From RGIG529 sp963929765 (lineage in GTDB: Bacteria > Bacillota > Clostridia > Oscillospirales > Oscillospiraceae): a stretch of 20,815 nucleotides of DNA. Made by a program: the position numbers and the translations under genes. Below the pieces are notes generated by a model. That model was not told where the DNA came from. It did not search any database and saw nothing but the letters and a program-made list of their open reading frames with translations. The stretch is from assembly GCA_963929765.1 (NCBI GenBank), contig CAWVKD010000049.1, positions 1-20,815 on the forward strand. The letters are read 5' to 3'. This document shows, in pieces, positions 1 through 7,652 of the stretch; position 1 is the first letter of the stretch, and every line of letters starts with the position of its first letter.

Positions 1-1
1 A

Positions 2-39
2 AAAGACAAGATTTCAACTAATAGTGAAATCTTGTCTTT
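2..39 (-). terminator. Hairpin terminator of the radical SAM operon
   Basis: Positions 2-16 and 25-39 form perfect 15-bp inverted arms around an 8-nt loop. The hairpin lies just past the stop codon of the leftward radical SAM gene. Read on the minus strand the stem ends in TTTT at the window edge, so the U-tract is only partly visible. It fits an intrinsic terminator for the leftward operon. Confidence 0.75.
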
Positions 40-58
40 GCATTTTAAGAAAGGGACT

Positions 59-931
59 TTATATCCCTCTGCCTCTCTGTGTCCGAATCCGCACATCTCC
101 ATGTAGCGCTCCGTCGAGTAAGTTTAAAAACTTTTCTCTATCATCCGGAAGAGTACCTTTTAAAGGCAGATAATTAGACGCATGGTTGCTGGTAAAATGA
201 ACGCCAGGTACGTCGATACCTTCTACCAACATTTTAGTTTCCAATAATGCTTCATCAGCAGACATCAAATGGAATTTTCCTTCCTGAATATCGCGATACA
301 GTTTTGTGTTTGGCACCGGATTGTACGTCATAGCAGAAATGTGTTGTGGTTTCATTTCGTTGAGCATTTCAATGGTATGAGGGATACATTCTGTTTTACT
401 TTCGCCAGCTCCTGCCAATCCTAACAAAATAATAGTCCACAAATCCATTCCAGATTCAACTAGCATTTTTCCAGCCTTTAACATCTGTTCTGCATTAACA
501 CCTTTATTGATAGCCTTTAGCAGAGCATCATCACCGGTTTCTACTCCCAGATAAGCTCTACCTAAGCCTGCTTCATACAGTTGCTTCAGTTCTTCTGGCG
601 TTTTGTCCAATGTGCCATTGGGACTTGCATAAATGGTAACACGTTGAATCATGGGAAAATTTTCATACAGTTTGTGTAAAATCTTTATGAGGTCATCTGT
701 AGGCATTGCAATGGCATCTCCGTCACAAATAAATACTCTTGTAAGTTCCCCATAATAGGCTTTTGCCATATCAATGTCTTCTAAAATTTCCTCCAACGGA
801 CGAACTCTGTATTTTTTGTCTTTGTACATACCGCAAAATGTACATGCATTGTGAGAACAACCAATGGTTGCTTGTAATAAATAGCTTCGCCACTCTCCGG
901 GCGGTCTGTAAATGTCGCCTTCATATCGCAT
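59..931 (-). CDS. Radical SAM protein (Elp3/YgiQ-type B12-less superfamily member)
   Basis: A 290-aa protein with the radical SAM iron-sulfur motif near the N terminus: Cys25, Cys30 and Cys33 in a C-x4-C-x2-C arrangement (GCSHNACTFC). This spacing occurs in a clostridial radical SAM subfamily instead of the classical C-x3-C-x2-C. A glycine-rich segment (LGVETGDDALL) and a GLAGAGES motif follow, consistent with SAM binding. The reaction cannot be read from the sequence. The frame is open for 30 more codons upstream, but I place the start at the ATG at 931 because GGAGG sits at normal distance before it and family members begin close to the Y-E-G-D-I-Y-R-P-P segment. This start overlaps the hisC stop by 11 nt, suggesting translational coupling. 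It is the last gene of the leftward operon. Confidence 0.85.
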   Translation of the reverse strand: MRYEGDIYRPPGEWRSYLLQATIGCSHNACTFCGMYKDKKYRVRPLEEILEDIDMAKAYYGELTRVFICDGDAIAMPTDDLIKILHKLYENFPMIQRVTIYASPNGTLDKTPEELKQLYEAGLGRAYLGVETGDDALLKAINKGVNAEQMLKAGKMLVESGMDLWTIILLGLAGAGESKTECIPHTIEMLNEMKPQHISAMTYNPVPNTKLYRDIQEGKFHLMSADEALLETKMLVEGIDVPGVHFTSNHASNYLPLKGTLPDDREKFLNLLDGALHGDVRIRTQRGRGI

Positions 932-2036
932 GATATTGTTCCTCCAAAATTTCTTGCATAACAGTGCAAAATGTATCCATCTCTTCTTCTGTACCAACGG
1001 TAACACGCAAATAGTTGTCAATCCGCGGCTTATCGAAATACCTTACTAGAATACCACGTTCTCGCAAAAAAGTAAACAACTCTCTTGCCGGTGCTTTATC
1101 ATGACTTATGAATAAAAAGTTGGCTGTTGATTCAGTCACGCAAAATCCCATCTTTTTTAAGCGTATAGCTGTTCTACTGCGTGTTAAAGACACTTTTGCC
1201 ACCACTGCCCGATAATAAGCATCATCACGAATAGCAGCCTCTCCACCTGCCAACGCTAATCGATCCAAGGTATATGAATTAAAGGAATTTTTAACGCAGT
1301 TAAGTGCTTCAATTAGATTTGGATGACCCAATGCATATCCAACACGTAAACCAGCAAGTGATCGAGATTTGGACATTGTTTTTACAACGATAAGATTTGG
1401 ATAGTCATCAATTAATGAAACAGCGGAATCACCGCCAAAATCTACATATGCTTCATCTACCAAAACAACACCATTGGGATTACCTTCTAAAATCATGCGT
1501 ATTTTACAGACAGGAATTGCTTTTCCTGTAGGTGCGTTCGGATTAGCCAATACTACGCCCTTAAAATTGCCACAAAAAGCTTGGACTGGAACAGAAAAAT
1601 ATTCATCCAAAGGGATGTTTTGATAAGGGATATCAAAAAATTTACAATAGACAGGATAAAACGTATATGTGATATCTGGAAATACAATGGTTTCTCCCGG
1701 GCTAAAAAAGGCTTGAAAACAAAATGCCAGAATTTCATCTGATCCATTCCCTAAGAATACTTGGTCCGATGAAAGTCCGTAATACCCTGCTATTGCATCA
1801 CACAAATTGGCCCCTTCTGGATCCGGATAGAGTCGAAGGTCCTGATTGGTTGCCTCACGGATAGCTTCTAGCACTTTGGGGGAAGGAGGATATGGATTTT
1901 CGTTGGTATTCAGTTTTATCAATTTTTTTCTTGGCTGTTCCCCAGGTACATAGGGAATCAAATTTTGTATACGGGTACTCCAAAACTGTTTGATAAGAAT
2001 CGCTCCTTTCGCATCCGGGATTGATTTGCTTTCCAT
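921..2036 (-). CDS. hisC: HisC-like histidinol-phosphate aminotransferase
   Basis: A 371-aa fold-type I PLP aminotransferase, likely converting imidazole acetol phosphate and glutamate to histidinol phosphate in the cytoplasm; related amino-acid phosphate substrates are possible. Visible hallmarks are LNTNENPYPPSP near residue 42, NPNAPTG at 165-171, the PLP-binding DEAYVDF at 194-200, and TMSKSRSLAGLRVGY with the Schiff-base Lys223. No other his genes are present, so it is a stand-alone copy or serves another pathway. The start is doubtful. The only ATG (2036) has weak Shine-Dalgarno support, whereas a strong AAAGGAG lies at 2003-2009 inside the frame, 8 nt before an ATC codon at 1994, close to where family members begin. 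The gene lies between the DUF951 gene (15-nt gap) and the radical SAM gene (11-nt overlap). Confidence 0.88.
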   Translation of the reverse strand: MESKSIPDAKGAILIKQFWSTRIQNLIPYVPGEQPRKKLIKLNTNENPYPPSPKVLEAIREATNQDLRLYPDPEGANLCDAIAGYYGLSSDQVFLGNGSDEILAFCFQAFFSPGETIVFPDITYTFYPVYCKFFDIPYQNIPLDEYFSVPVQAFCGNFKGVVLANPNAPTGKAIPVCKIRMILEGNPNGVVLVDEAYVDFGGDSAVSLIDDYPNLIVVKTMSKSRSLAGLRVGYALGHPNLIEALNCVKNSFNSYTLDRLALAGGEAAIRDDAYYRAVVAKVSLTRSRTAIRLKKMGFCVTESTANFLFISHDKAPARELFTFLRERGILVRYFDKPRIDNYLRVTVGTEEEMDTFCTVMQEILEEQYHAI

Positions 2037-2051
2037 CCCGTGTATGCTTTG

Positions 2052-2252
2052 TTAGCTTCTCTTTTCTTGGTGTTCTATTTTTGCAATTCGCTTTTCTATT
2101 GTACTGCGGGGAACCATCACTTCGTGCCCACAGCCAAGGCATTTTAGTTTAAAATCAATGCCCACACGCAAGACAGAAAATCGCGTTTCTCCGCATGGAT
2201 GCTTTTTTCGCATCCAAAGGATATCTCCAACTTGAATATCCACATCCAACAC
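2052..2252 (-). CDS. DUF951 family small protein (YyzM-like)
   Basis: A 65-66 aa protein with the DUF951 signature: VGDILWMRKKHPCGE, then LRVGIDFKLKCLGCGHEVMVPRS. The Cys-x2-Cys and the upstream HPCG cysteine may bind metal, but the function of the family is unknown. The start is either GTG at 2252 or, better spaced from AAGGAG, TTG at 2249. It is the first gene of the leftward operon with hisC and the radical SAM gene. A plausible promoter lies at 2305-2335. Homologues in Firmicutes often sit near other small housekeeping genes, which gives no clear functional lead here. Confidence 0.85.
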   Translation of the reverse strand: MLDVDIQVGDILWMRKKHPCGETRFSVLRVGIDFKLKCLGCGHEVMVPRSTIEKRIAKIEHQEKRS

Positions 2253-2304
2253 CTTTCTCCTTTGCCTTTTCTGTCATCAGTGCGCAACTTCTTGATTCGA
2301 AGTG

Positions 2305-2335
2305 CATATATTCAAAACAAGGTTTTTTTAGTCAA
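2305..2335 (-). promoter_or_regulatory. Possible promoter of the DUF951-hisC-radical SAM operon
   Basis: Read on the minus strand: TTGACT (2330-2335) and TATATG (2305-2310), 19 bp apart. A shifted -10 would give 17 bp. The -35 is good and the -10 is imperfect; the position about 50 bp before the first gene is suitable. Confidence 0.35.
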
Positions 2336-2376
2336 ATAAGGATCCTTTATCCATACCAAAATACAATACGTCTCAT

Positions 2377-2407
2377 GCAGAAGTGAGATTTCCCATTCAC
2401 TATCTGC
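2377..2407 (+). promoter_or_regulatory. Leader hairpin upstream of the S1-domain gene
   Basis: GCAGAAGTGA (2377-2386) pairs with TCACTATCTGC (2397-2407) as two 5-bp helices with one bulged A and a 10-nt loop. It lies just before the ribosome binding site of the S1 protein gene. A TACAAT at 2362-2367 could be the -10 element, although no good -35 is seen. A regulatory role is only inferred. Confidence 0.3.
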
Positions 2408-2432
2408 TGGATAGAATGTAAGGAGGAAGTTT

Positions 2433-3374
2433 ATGAAACGCTGTTTGCCTGAAGGAATGCGTCTGCAAAGTACTCAAAATCAGCTGTACCTTGCCTCTCG
2501 AGCTGGTTTGCAAGAGGCCATGGAGAGCGATCAAATTTTAGAGGCACGTGTAATCCGCTGTGATGCTGAGCATAATTTATGGGTCGATTTGGGAGGGATT
2601 CCTGGAAAAATTCCAAGAGAAAAAACTGCACTTGGCATCGAAGAAGGGACAACACGGGAAATTGCTATTCTATCACGTGTTGGTCGCCCTGTGTCATTTC
2701 TTATTGAGGCAATTCAAGGTGGTGATACTCCTGTTGCATTGCTATCTCGCAAAAAAGCCCAAGAAGTTGCTTTTTCCCATTTGATGAGAACACTGGTTCC
2801 TGGTATGGTGATTCCAGCTACTGTCACCCATACGGAACCTTTTGGTGCTTTTGTGGATATCGGTAATGGAATTATTTCTATGATACGGATTGAACAAATT
2901 TCAGTTTCCCGAATTTCACATCCGAGAGAGCGTTTTTCCCCTGGTGATTCTATTTTTGTCGTAGTTACTGGTGTGGATACAGAAAATGGGAGAGTATTTT
3001 TGTCTCATCGCGAGTTACTAGGGACATGGGTTGAAAATGCTGCACATTTTTCTCAGGGTGAAACTGTATCTGGTATTGTACAAGGCGTCCGTGATTATGG
3101 TAGCTTTATTGAATTAACGCCTAATCTCTCAGGTCTTGCTGAACCATCATTTCATGTGTCAGACGGTGATTACGTTTCGGTTTATATTAAATCAATTTCG
3201 TATGAACAATATAAAATAAAATTGCTCATCATCGACCATATACCGCCTTTTGAACGCCATCGTCCACTACATTATTTTATTAACGATGGCCTCCTTTCCC
3301 ACTGGGTTTATCGTCCAGCAATTGGAAGTCGTCCTGCCATTGAAACAACATTCATCAAAACAGAAGGAAATTAG
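2433..3374 (+). CDS. S1 RNA-binding domain protein (RpsA-like)
   Basis: A 313-aa protein with three S1-type OB folds at roughly residues 35-105 (divergent), 122-192 (most canonical: GMVIPATVTHTEPFGAFVDI) and 207-268 (GETVSGIVQGVRDYGSFIEL). Such proteins bind single-stranded RNA; clostridial versions are often named 30S ribosomal protein S1-like. With three domains instead of the four to six of true S1, it is more likely an accessory translation or RNA-metabolism factor. A tail of about 45 residues after the last domain (HYFINDGLLSHWVYRP region) is not part of an S1 fold. The start is set by a strong AAGGAGG eight bases upstream. Its stop lies 2 nt from the stop of the convergent rarA gene, so the two transcripts probably overlap at their 3' ends. 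Confidence 0.85.
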   Translation: MKRCLPEGMRLQSTQNQLYLASRAGLQEAMESDQILEARVIRCDAEHNLWVDLGGIPGKIPREKTALGIEEGTTREIAILSRVGRPVSFLIEAIQGGDTPVALLSRKKAQEVAFSHLMRTLVPGMVIPATVTHTEPFGAFVDIGNGIISMIRIEQISVSRISHPRERFSPGDSIFVVVTGVDTENGRVFLSHRELLGTWVENAAHFSQGETVSGIVQGVRDYGSFIELTPNLSGLAEPSFHVSDGDYVSVYIKSISYEQYKIKLLIIDHIPPFERHRPLHYFINDGLLSHWVYRPAIGSRPAIETTFIKTEGN

Positions 3375-3376
3375 AC

Positions 3377-4648
3377 TTATTCTTTTTCATCTTTGATATG
3401 AGCCCAGTACCTTTGGCTTGCCTGCTCCGTTTTATTGTCACCAAATACATAGTACTTAGTTCCCACAAGGCGATCTGGTAGATATTGCTGTTCTACATAG
3501 TGATTAGGAAAATCATGGGCATACCGATAGGTTAATCCTCTTCCCAGTTTTTGCGCACCAGTATAATGGGCATCTTTTAAATGTGCTGGAACATCGCCAC
3601 TTTTACCATTTCGAACATCAGATAATGCTGCATCTATTGCACGAATACCAGAATTAGATTTTGGGGCTGTTGCAAGTAAAATCACAGCGTCTGCCAAGGG
3701 AATTCTCGCCTCTGGTAAGCCCAATTGCATTGCAGAATCTACACAAGCTTTTACAATGGAAATGGCTTGTGGATATGCAAGTCCAATATCTTCTGCCGCC
3801 GTCACCAGAAGACGGCGGCAGGAAGAAATCAAATCTCCTGCATCTAAAAGTCGTGCCAGATAATGGAGTGCTGCATCTGGATCAGAGCCTCGGATGGATT
3901 TCTGAAAGGCTGATAAAATATCGTAGTGTACATCGCCATCTTTATCATAACGCATGGCTGAACGTTGCGCTACCAGTATTGTGTCAGAAAGTGTTAACAA
4001 TACATCGGTGTTTCCCACAGGAGCTGCTGCATATAACAGCTCCAATGCTGTAATGGCTTTGCGCACATCGCCTCCACAAGCAAGAGAGAGATGCTCTGCA
4101 ACACCTTCTTCTAACTGAATGTTTCTCTTCCATTTTTTTTGGAGCAGCTGAATCGCACGTCCAAGAGCAACAGAAACTTCTTCTGGAGCAACAGGATAAA
4201 ATTCGAATACAGTTGCTCGGCTGAGAAGTGCATTGTAAACATAGAAATAGGGATTTTCTGTCGTTGAAGCAATCAACGTAATTTTCCCATTCTCCATATA
4301 CTCCAAAAGGGATTGTTGCTGTTTTTTATTAAAATATTGGATTTCATCTAAATACAGTAACACACCACTGGGAGCTAAAAGAGTGTCTAATTCGCCAATA
4401 ATTCCTTTGATATCGGCGATGGATGCCGTTGTAGCATTGAGTCGGTGCAGGGTACGGTGTGTACGAGCGGCAATGATATTGGCAACTGTGGTTTTTCCTG
4501 TTCCTGATGGACCATAAAATACCATATTGGGAATCACGCCGCTCTCAATTACTCGACGTAAAACACCGTTCTTTCCCAGAATATGCGCCTGTCCTACCAC
4601 TTCCTCCAAAGAAGAAGGGCGTATTTCATCTGCCAATGGTCTTTCCAT
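3377..4648 (-). CDS. rarA: Replication-associated recombination protein A (RarA/MgsA AAA+ ATPase)
   Basis: A 423-aa clamp-loader-like AAA+ ATPase acting at stalled replication forks. It begins with the typical RPLADEIRPSSLEEVVGQ box. Walker A is GPSGTGKT at 46-53 and Walker B is LLYLDE at 97-102, followed by IQYFNKKQQQ, where many homologues have IHRFNK. ASTTENP is sensor-1-like, and the conserved C-terminal tetramerisation region runs through YRYAHDFPNHYVEQQYLP. The length is close to the family norm. The start is supported by GGGAGGAG upstream. The gene lies 70 bp downstream of glyA on the same strand with no hairpin between, so co-transcription is likely. Confidence 0.93.
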   Translation of the reverse strand: MERPLADEIRPSSLEEVVGQAHILGKNGVLRRVIESGVIPNMVFYGPSGTGKTTVANIIAARTHRTLHRLNATTASIADIKGIIGELDTLLAPSGVLLYLDEIQYFNKKQQQSLLEYMENGKITLIASTTENPYFYVYNALLSRATVFEFYPVAPEEVSVALGRAIQLLQKKWKRNIQLEEGVAEHLSLACGGDVRKAITALELLYAAAPVGNTDVLLTLSDTILVAQRSAMRYDKDGDVHYDILSAFQKSIRGSDPDAALHYLARLLDAGDLISSCRRLLVTAAEDIGLAYPQAISIVKACVDSAMQLGLPEARIPLADAVILLATAPKSNSGIRAIDAALSDVRNGKSGDVPAHLKDAHYTGAQKLGRGLTYRYAHDFPNHYVEQQYLPDRLVGTKYYVFGDNKTEQASQRYWAHIKDEKE

Positions 4649-4718
4649 GATCCTTTTCTCCTCCCATCAGCAATTTAGCGCTATTTTTCTTTACGTTCTT
4701 TTGAGCAAACCTTATTGA

Positions 4719-5966
4719 TTAATAGAGTGGATATTTACCGCAAAGAGCTTCTACTCTTCCACGTATTTCATTCGCTTTGGTTTCAAATTGTGTAGCAGCA
4801 AGATAGATCAAAGAGGCAACTTCTTTCATATCATCTTCCATAAAACCTCTGCTTGTTACAGCTGGTGTTCCAATCCGAACACCACTGGTAACAAAAGGAG
4901 TCTGAGGATCATTGGGAATTGTATTCTTATTTACCGTAATATACACTTCGTCCAAGCGATGTTCTAGCTCTTTGCCGGTTAGTCCCATTTTTCGAAGATC
5001 TAAAAGCATTAAATGGTTATCTGTTCCACCAGAAACCAGATCAAATCCCTCTGCCATTAAGCTGTCTGCTAGAACAGCAGCATTTTTGACAATCTGCTGT
5101 TGATATGTTTTGAACTCTGGTTTAAGAGCTTCACCCAAAGCGACTGCTTTTGCTGCAATAACATGCATCAATGGTCCACCTTGAGACCCTGGGAAGATTG
5201 CTTTATTGATCTTTGCGCCCAATTCTGCTTTACAAAGGATCATGCCACCTCTGGGACCACGTAATGTTTTATGTGTTGTTGTTGTAACTACATCAGCGTA
5301 TGGAACAGGGCTCGGATGAAGGCCTGCAGCAACTAAGCCTGCAATGTGCGCCATATCCACAAATAAATATGCACCACATTCTTTGGCAATCTCTGCAAAT
5401 TTTGCAAAGTCAATAATCCGCGGATAAGCGGATGCACCAGCAATAATCATTTTTGGCTTATGTTCCAGCGCTAATTTTCGCAATTGGTCATAGTCAATTC
5501 TTCCAGTTGTTTCGTCTACACCATAAGGAACAATGTTATAATTAAGACCGGAAAAATTGACAGGGCTACCATGTGTTAAATGCCCACCATGTGCTAGATT
5601 CATTCCTAAAATAGTATCGCCGGGTTTGCATAGCGCTGCATAAACAGCATAATTTGCCTGTGCTCCACTATGGGGCTGTACATTTACATGTTCTGCACCA
5701 AACAACTGTTTTGCCCGTTCAATGGCTAGGTTTTCAACGATATCTACGCATTCACATCCGCCATAATATCGTTTTCCCGGATATCCTTCAGCATATTTAT
5801 TGGTCAAAACAGTCCCAGCAGCAGCTAAAACGGCTTCGCTGACAACATTTTCCGATGCGATCAATTCGATATTTCTGCATTGACGATCATATTCCATTAA
5901 AACTGCTTTGCCCACTTCTGGGTCTTGCTTGGCGAGAAATTGCATCATTTCCTGAACCATTTTCAT
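4719..5966 (-). CDS. glyA: Serine hydroxymethyltransferase
   Basis: A 415-aa PLP enzyme that interconverts serine plus tetrahydrofolate with glycine plus 5,10-methylene-tetrahydrofolate, the main entry to one-carbon metabolism. Hallmarks are ELIASENVVS near residue 34, NKYAEGYPGKRYYGG at 56-70, the VDMAHIAGL stretch at 203-211, and TTTTHKTLRGPRGG with the PLP lysine at 233. The length matches the family. ATG codons at 5966 and 5960 are both possible; AAGGGG is 8 nt from the second, so Met3 is the better-spaced start. The promoter lies at 6015-6043. FolD (12896-13738) uses the product of this enzyme. No glycine or folate riboswitch is seen in the short leader. Confidence 0.96.
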   Translation of the reverse strand: MKMVQEMMQFLAKQDPEVGKAVLMEYDRQCRNIELIASENVVSEAVLAAAGTVLTNKYAEGYPGKRYYGGCECVDIVENLAIERAKQLFGAEHVNVQPHSGAQANYAVYAALCKPGDTILGMNLAHGGHLTHGSPVNFSGLNYNIVPYGVDETTGRIDYDQLRKLALEHKPKMIIAGASAYPRIIDFAKFAEIAKECGAYLFVDMAHIAGLVAAGLHPSPVPYADVVTTTTHKTLRGPRGGMILCKAELGAKINKAIFPGSQGGPLMHVIAAKAVALGEALKPEFKTYQQQIVKNAAVLADSLMAEGFDLVSGGTDNHLMLLDLRKMGLTGKELEHRLDEVYITVNKNTIPNDPQTPFVTSGVRIGTPAVTSRGFMEDDMKEVASLIYLAATQFETKANEIRGRVEALCGKYPLY

Positions 5967-6014
5967 TACCCCTTATCACATTATAATACGGTTTACGCCT
6001 TTTATACTCATTTT

Positions 6015-6043
6015 ATTATACTGAAAAAGACTCGTCTGCACAA
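6015..6043 (-). promoter_or_regulatory. glyA promoter
   Basis: On the minus strand TTGTGC (6038-6043) is followed after 17 bp by a perfect TATAAT (6015-6020). A second TATAAT-like block lies closer to the gene but has no partner -35. The leader is about 40-50 nt. Confidence 0.5.
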
Positions 6044-6066
6044 CGCACCAATCCGGAAAAAGTCCA

Positions 6067-6095
6067 TAGAAAAAATGCTGATTTTATGGTATAAT
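6067..6095 (+). promoter_or_regulatory. nth promoter (extended -10)
   Basis: TATAAT at 6090-6095 is preceded by TGG, giving an extended -10. A weak -35, TAGAAA, lies at 6067-6072 with 17-bp spacing. It is about 34 bp before the nth start. Confidence 0.6.
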
Positions 6096-6128
6096 TGCTA
6101 CAAATTTTAATGACCTAAGGAGTCTTTT

Positions 6129-6782
6129 ATGAAAACAACAAAAAAAGTGCGCTTCATTTTGGATCAATTAACAATAGCTTATCCAGATGGGCTTTGCTCT
6201 CTTCAATACCAGAAAGATTATGAATTATTGTTTGCTACACGCCTCGCTGCTCAGTGTACCGATGCACGAGTAAATCAGATAGCGCCCATTTTGTTCAAGC
6301 GTTTTCCAACTTTGGAAGCATTAGCACAAGCGGACGTGGAAGAGATTGCAGAAATTATTCGACCTTGTGGCTTTTTTCGTACAAAATCCAGAGATATTTC
6401 ACTTGCAGCTCAAATGCTAGTCTCTGAATTTAATGGGAAAGTGCCAGATCGTATGGATGATCTCCTAAAATTACCTGGTATAGGTCGAAAAACCGCGAAT
6501 CTCATTTTGGGTGATATTTACCATAAGCCAGGAATTGTTGCTGATACACACTGTATTCGCCTTTCTGGTCGTTTGGGTTTGACAGATGGAAGCAAAGATC
6601 CCTACCAAGTAGAAATGCAGCTGATTCCTATTATCCCACCAGAGGAACAATCTGATTTTTGCCATCGCCTTGTTTTACATGGAAGAGCAGTCTGTACAGC
6701 ACGCAACCCCAAATGCAATCAGTGTACTCTTGCTCCCATGTGTAGTTATATGCAAAAGGCACCTTGCAAATCTTCAAATTAA
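6129..6782 (+). CDS. nth: Endonuclease III
   Basis: A 217-aa bifunctional DNA glycosylase/AP lyase for oxidised pyrimidines in base excision repair. The helix-hairpin-helix LPGIGRKTANLIL carries the catalytic Lys121. The catalytic Asp139 is in VADTHCIRLSGRLGL, where many homologues read VDTHV. The [4Fe-4S] ligands Cys189, Cys196, Cys199 and Cys205 follow the C-x6-C-x2-C-x5-C rule. Size is normal. The start is supported by AAGGAG seven bases upstream. It is divergently transcribed from glyA and ends at a perfect palindrome. Confidence 0.96.
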   Translation: MKTTKKVRFILDQLTIAYPDGLCSLQYQKDYELLFATRLAAQCTDARVNQIAPILFKRFPTLEALAQADVEEIAEIIRPCGFFRTKSRDISLAAQMLVSEFNGKVPDRMDDLLKLPGIGRKTANLILGDIYHKPGIVADTHCIRLSGRLGLTDGSKDPYQVEMQLIPIIPPEEQSDFCHRLVLHGRAVCTARNPKCNQCTLAPMCSYMQKAPCKSSN

Positions 6783-6783
6783 A

Positions 6784-6817
6784 ATGTGCATTGGACCTGA
6801 TCAGGTCCAATGCACAT
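6784..6817. terminator. Palindromic bidirectional terminator between nth and the lipoprotein gene
   Basis: A perfect 34-bp palindrome (17-bp arms 6784-6800 and 6801-6817, no spacer) two bases after the nth stop. It is followed by CATTTTAT on the plus strand and by TTTTAATT on the minus strand, so it can work in both directions between the convergent genes. The U-tracts are short. Confidence 0.65.
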
Positions 6818-6871
6818 CATTTTATCTGTGTCTAATATCTGACTAACCTGGACTTTGTATTTTGCGATCAT

Positions 6872-7471
6872 TTAACGCGGTAGCAAGATGAGAGATTCCT
6901 CTATTTTCTGACAATCATTTTCCATTGTTTGATATTCCTGCTGCAGAGAACTATCATTTGAAAATTGAACATCTGTCGGATAAGAAATGCCTAAAAATCT
7001 CCCTTCAGAATATCCAAGTACTTTGTAATGAGGTATTTCATTCCGCTCTTCCTCTGTTACAAAAACAGTGAATAAACGCCCTCCATAACCTGCTGCATAA
7101 TTTTTGATGTTATGAAATGAAATGCTATTCTCTCCCTCGATGATTTCATAAAGTCCGTTCCACGACTCGGGAATTTTCATTTGAAAACCTAATTTATCAT
7201 TGACATAGATTGATTCGTCTAAAATAGGGGTTGGTTGTGTAGACGAAGAGTTTATCTTTTCTGGTGGCGGTGTTGTGTCTAGCGTGGAAGTCGGTGCAAG
7301 TGTTTGGTTAGTTGTCGGAAGATTTAATTCTTCTGACGGGGTGATAGAAGGAAATTCTGTTTCCACTGTAGATGATATTGGAGAAGAGCTAGGTACTGGA
7401 GCAGAAGTTCCGCAGGAAGAACAAAAGAGCAGCATACAAACAGCCGTGCCAATGGCAAAATACGGTCTCAT
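6872..7471 (-). CDS. Putative lipoprotein with Ser/Thr/Pro-rich linker
   Basis: A 199-aa predicted exported lipoprotein of unknown function. From the ATG at 7471 (AAGGAG seven bases upstream) there is a short positive N terminus, a hydrophobic stretch (YFAIGTAVCMLLF) and a lipobox-like CSSC with lipidation likely at Cys20. Residues about 21-90 are a low-complexity Ser/Thr/Pro linker. A C-terminal domain starts at YVNDKLGFQMKIPESW, a pattern common in clostridial lipoproteins with a small substrate- or wall-facing domain. The frame is open 16 codons further upstream, but that extension would put charged residues before the signal peptide. Lgt at 13791 would modify it. The promoter region holds two palindromes. 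Confidence 0.75.
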   Translation of the reverse strand: MRPYFAIGTAVCMLLFCSSCGTSAPVPSSSPISSTVETEFPSITPSEELNLPTTNQTLAPTSTLDTTPPPEKINSSSTQPTPILDESIYVNDKLGFQMKIPESWNGLYEIIEGENSISFHNIKNYAAGYGGRLFTVFVTEEERNEIPHYKVLGYSEGRFLGISYPTDVQFSNDSSLQQEYQTMENDCQKIEESLILLPR

Positions 7472-7507
7472 AAAAGATCTCCTTGATTTGAGTTGTGATA
7501 CAGTATC

Positions 7508-7535
7508 ATCATAACACATGTGTTAATAGATACAA
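7508..7535 (-). promoter_or_regulatory. Lipoprotein gene promoter with palindromic operator candidates
   Basis: On the minus strand TTGTAT (7530-7535), 16 bp, TATGAT (7508-7513). The spacer contains the palindrome TAACACATGTGTTA (7512-7525). A second palindrome, TGATACAGTATCA (7496-7508), lies just downstream near the likely transcription start. Both are well placed for a repressor, which cannot be identified. Confidence 0.45.
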
Positions 7536-7607
7536 CCACAATATAGTAACAAAGCGCACCAAATAATATCAATGCAATAAAGTCATTGTGTAAAATCTCA
7601 TAAGTAT

Positions 7608-7642
7608 ACGGTAGCTCCTTACGACAAGTAAGGAGCTACCGT
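7608..7642 (-). terminator. Hairpin after clpC
   Basis: Perfect 15-bp arms (7608-7622 and 7628-7642) around a 5-nt loop, 10 bp past the clpC stop. No clear U-tract follows on the minus strand (it reads ATACTTATG), so it may be a weak terminator or an RNA-stabilising 3' end. It is the only candidate end of the clp operon. Confidence 0.6.
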
Positions 7643-7652
7643 TATAAAATCA

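Noticed and set aside
2195..2386. 63-aa plus-strand ORF
   Set aside because: It overlaps the start of the DUF951 gene and its promoter on the other strand, with no Shine-Dalgarno.
3661..4053. 130-aa plus-strand ORF
   Set aside because: It is a shadow of rarA; no ribosome binding site and no protein-like features.
5967..6014. Possible glycine or folate riboswitch before glyA
   Set aside because: The leader is too short and shows no riboswitch-like stems.
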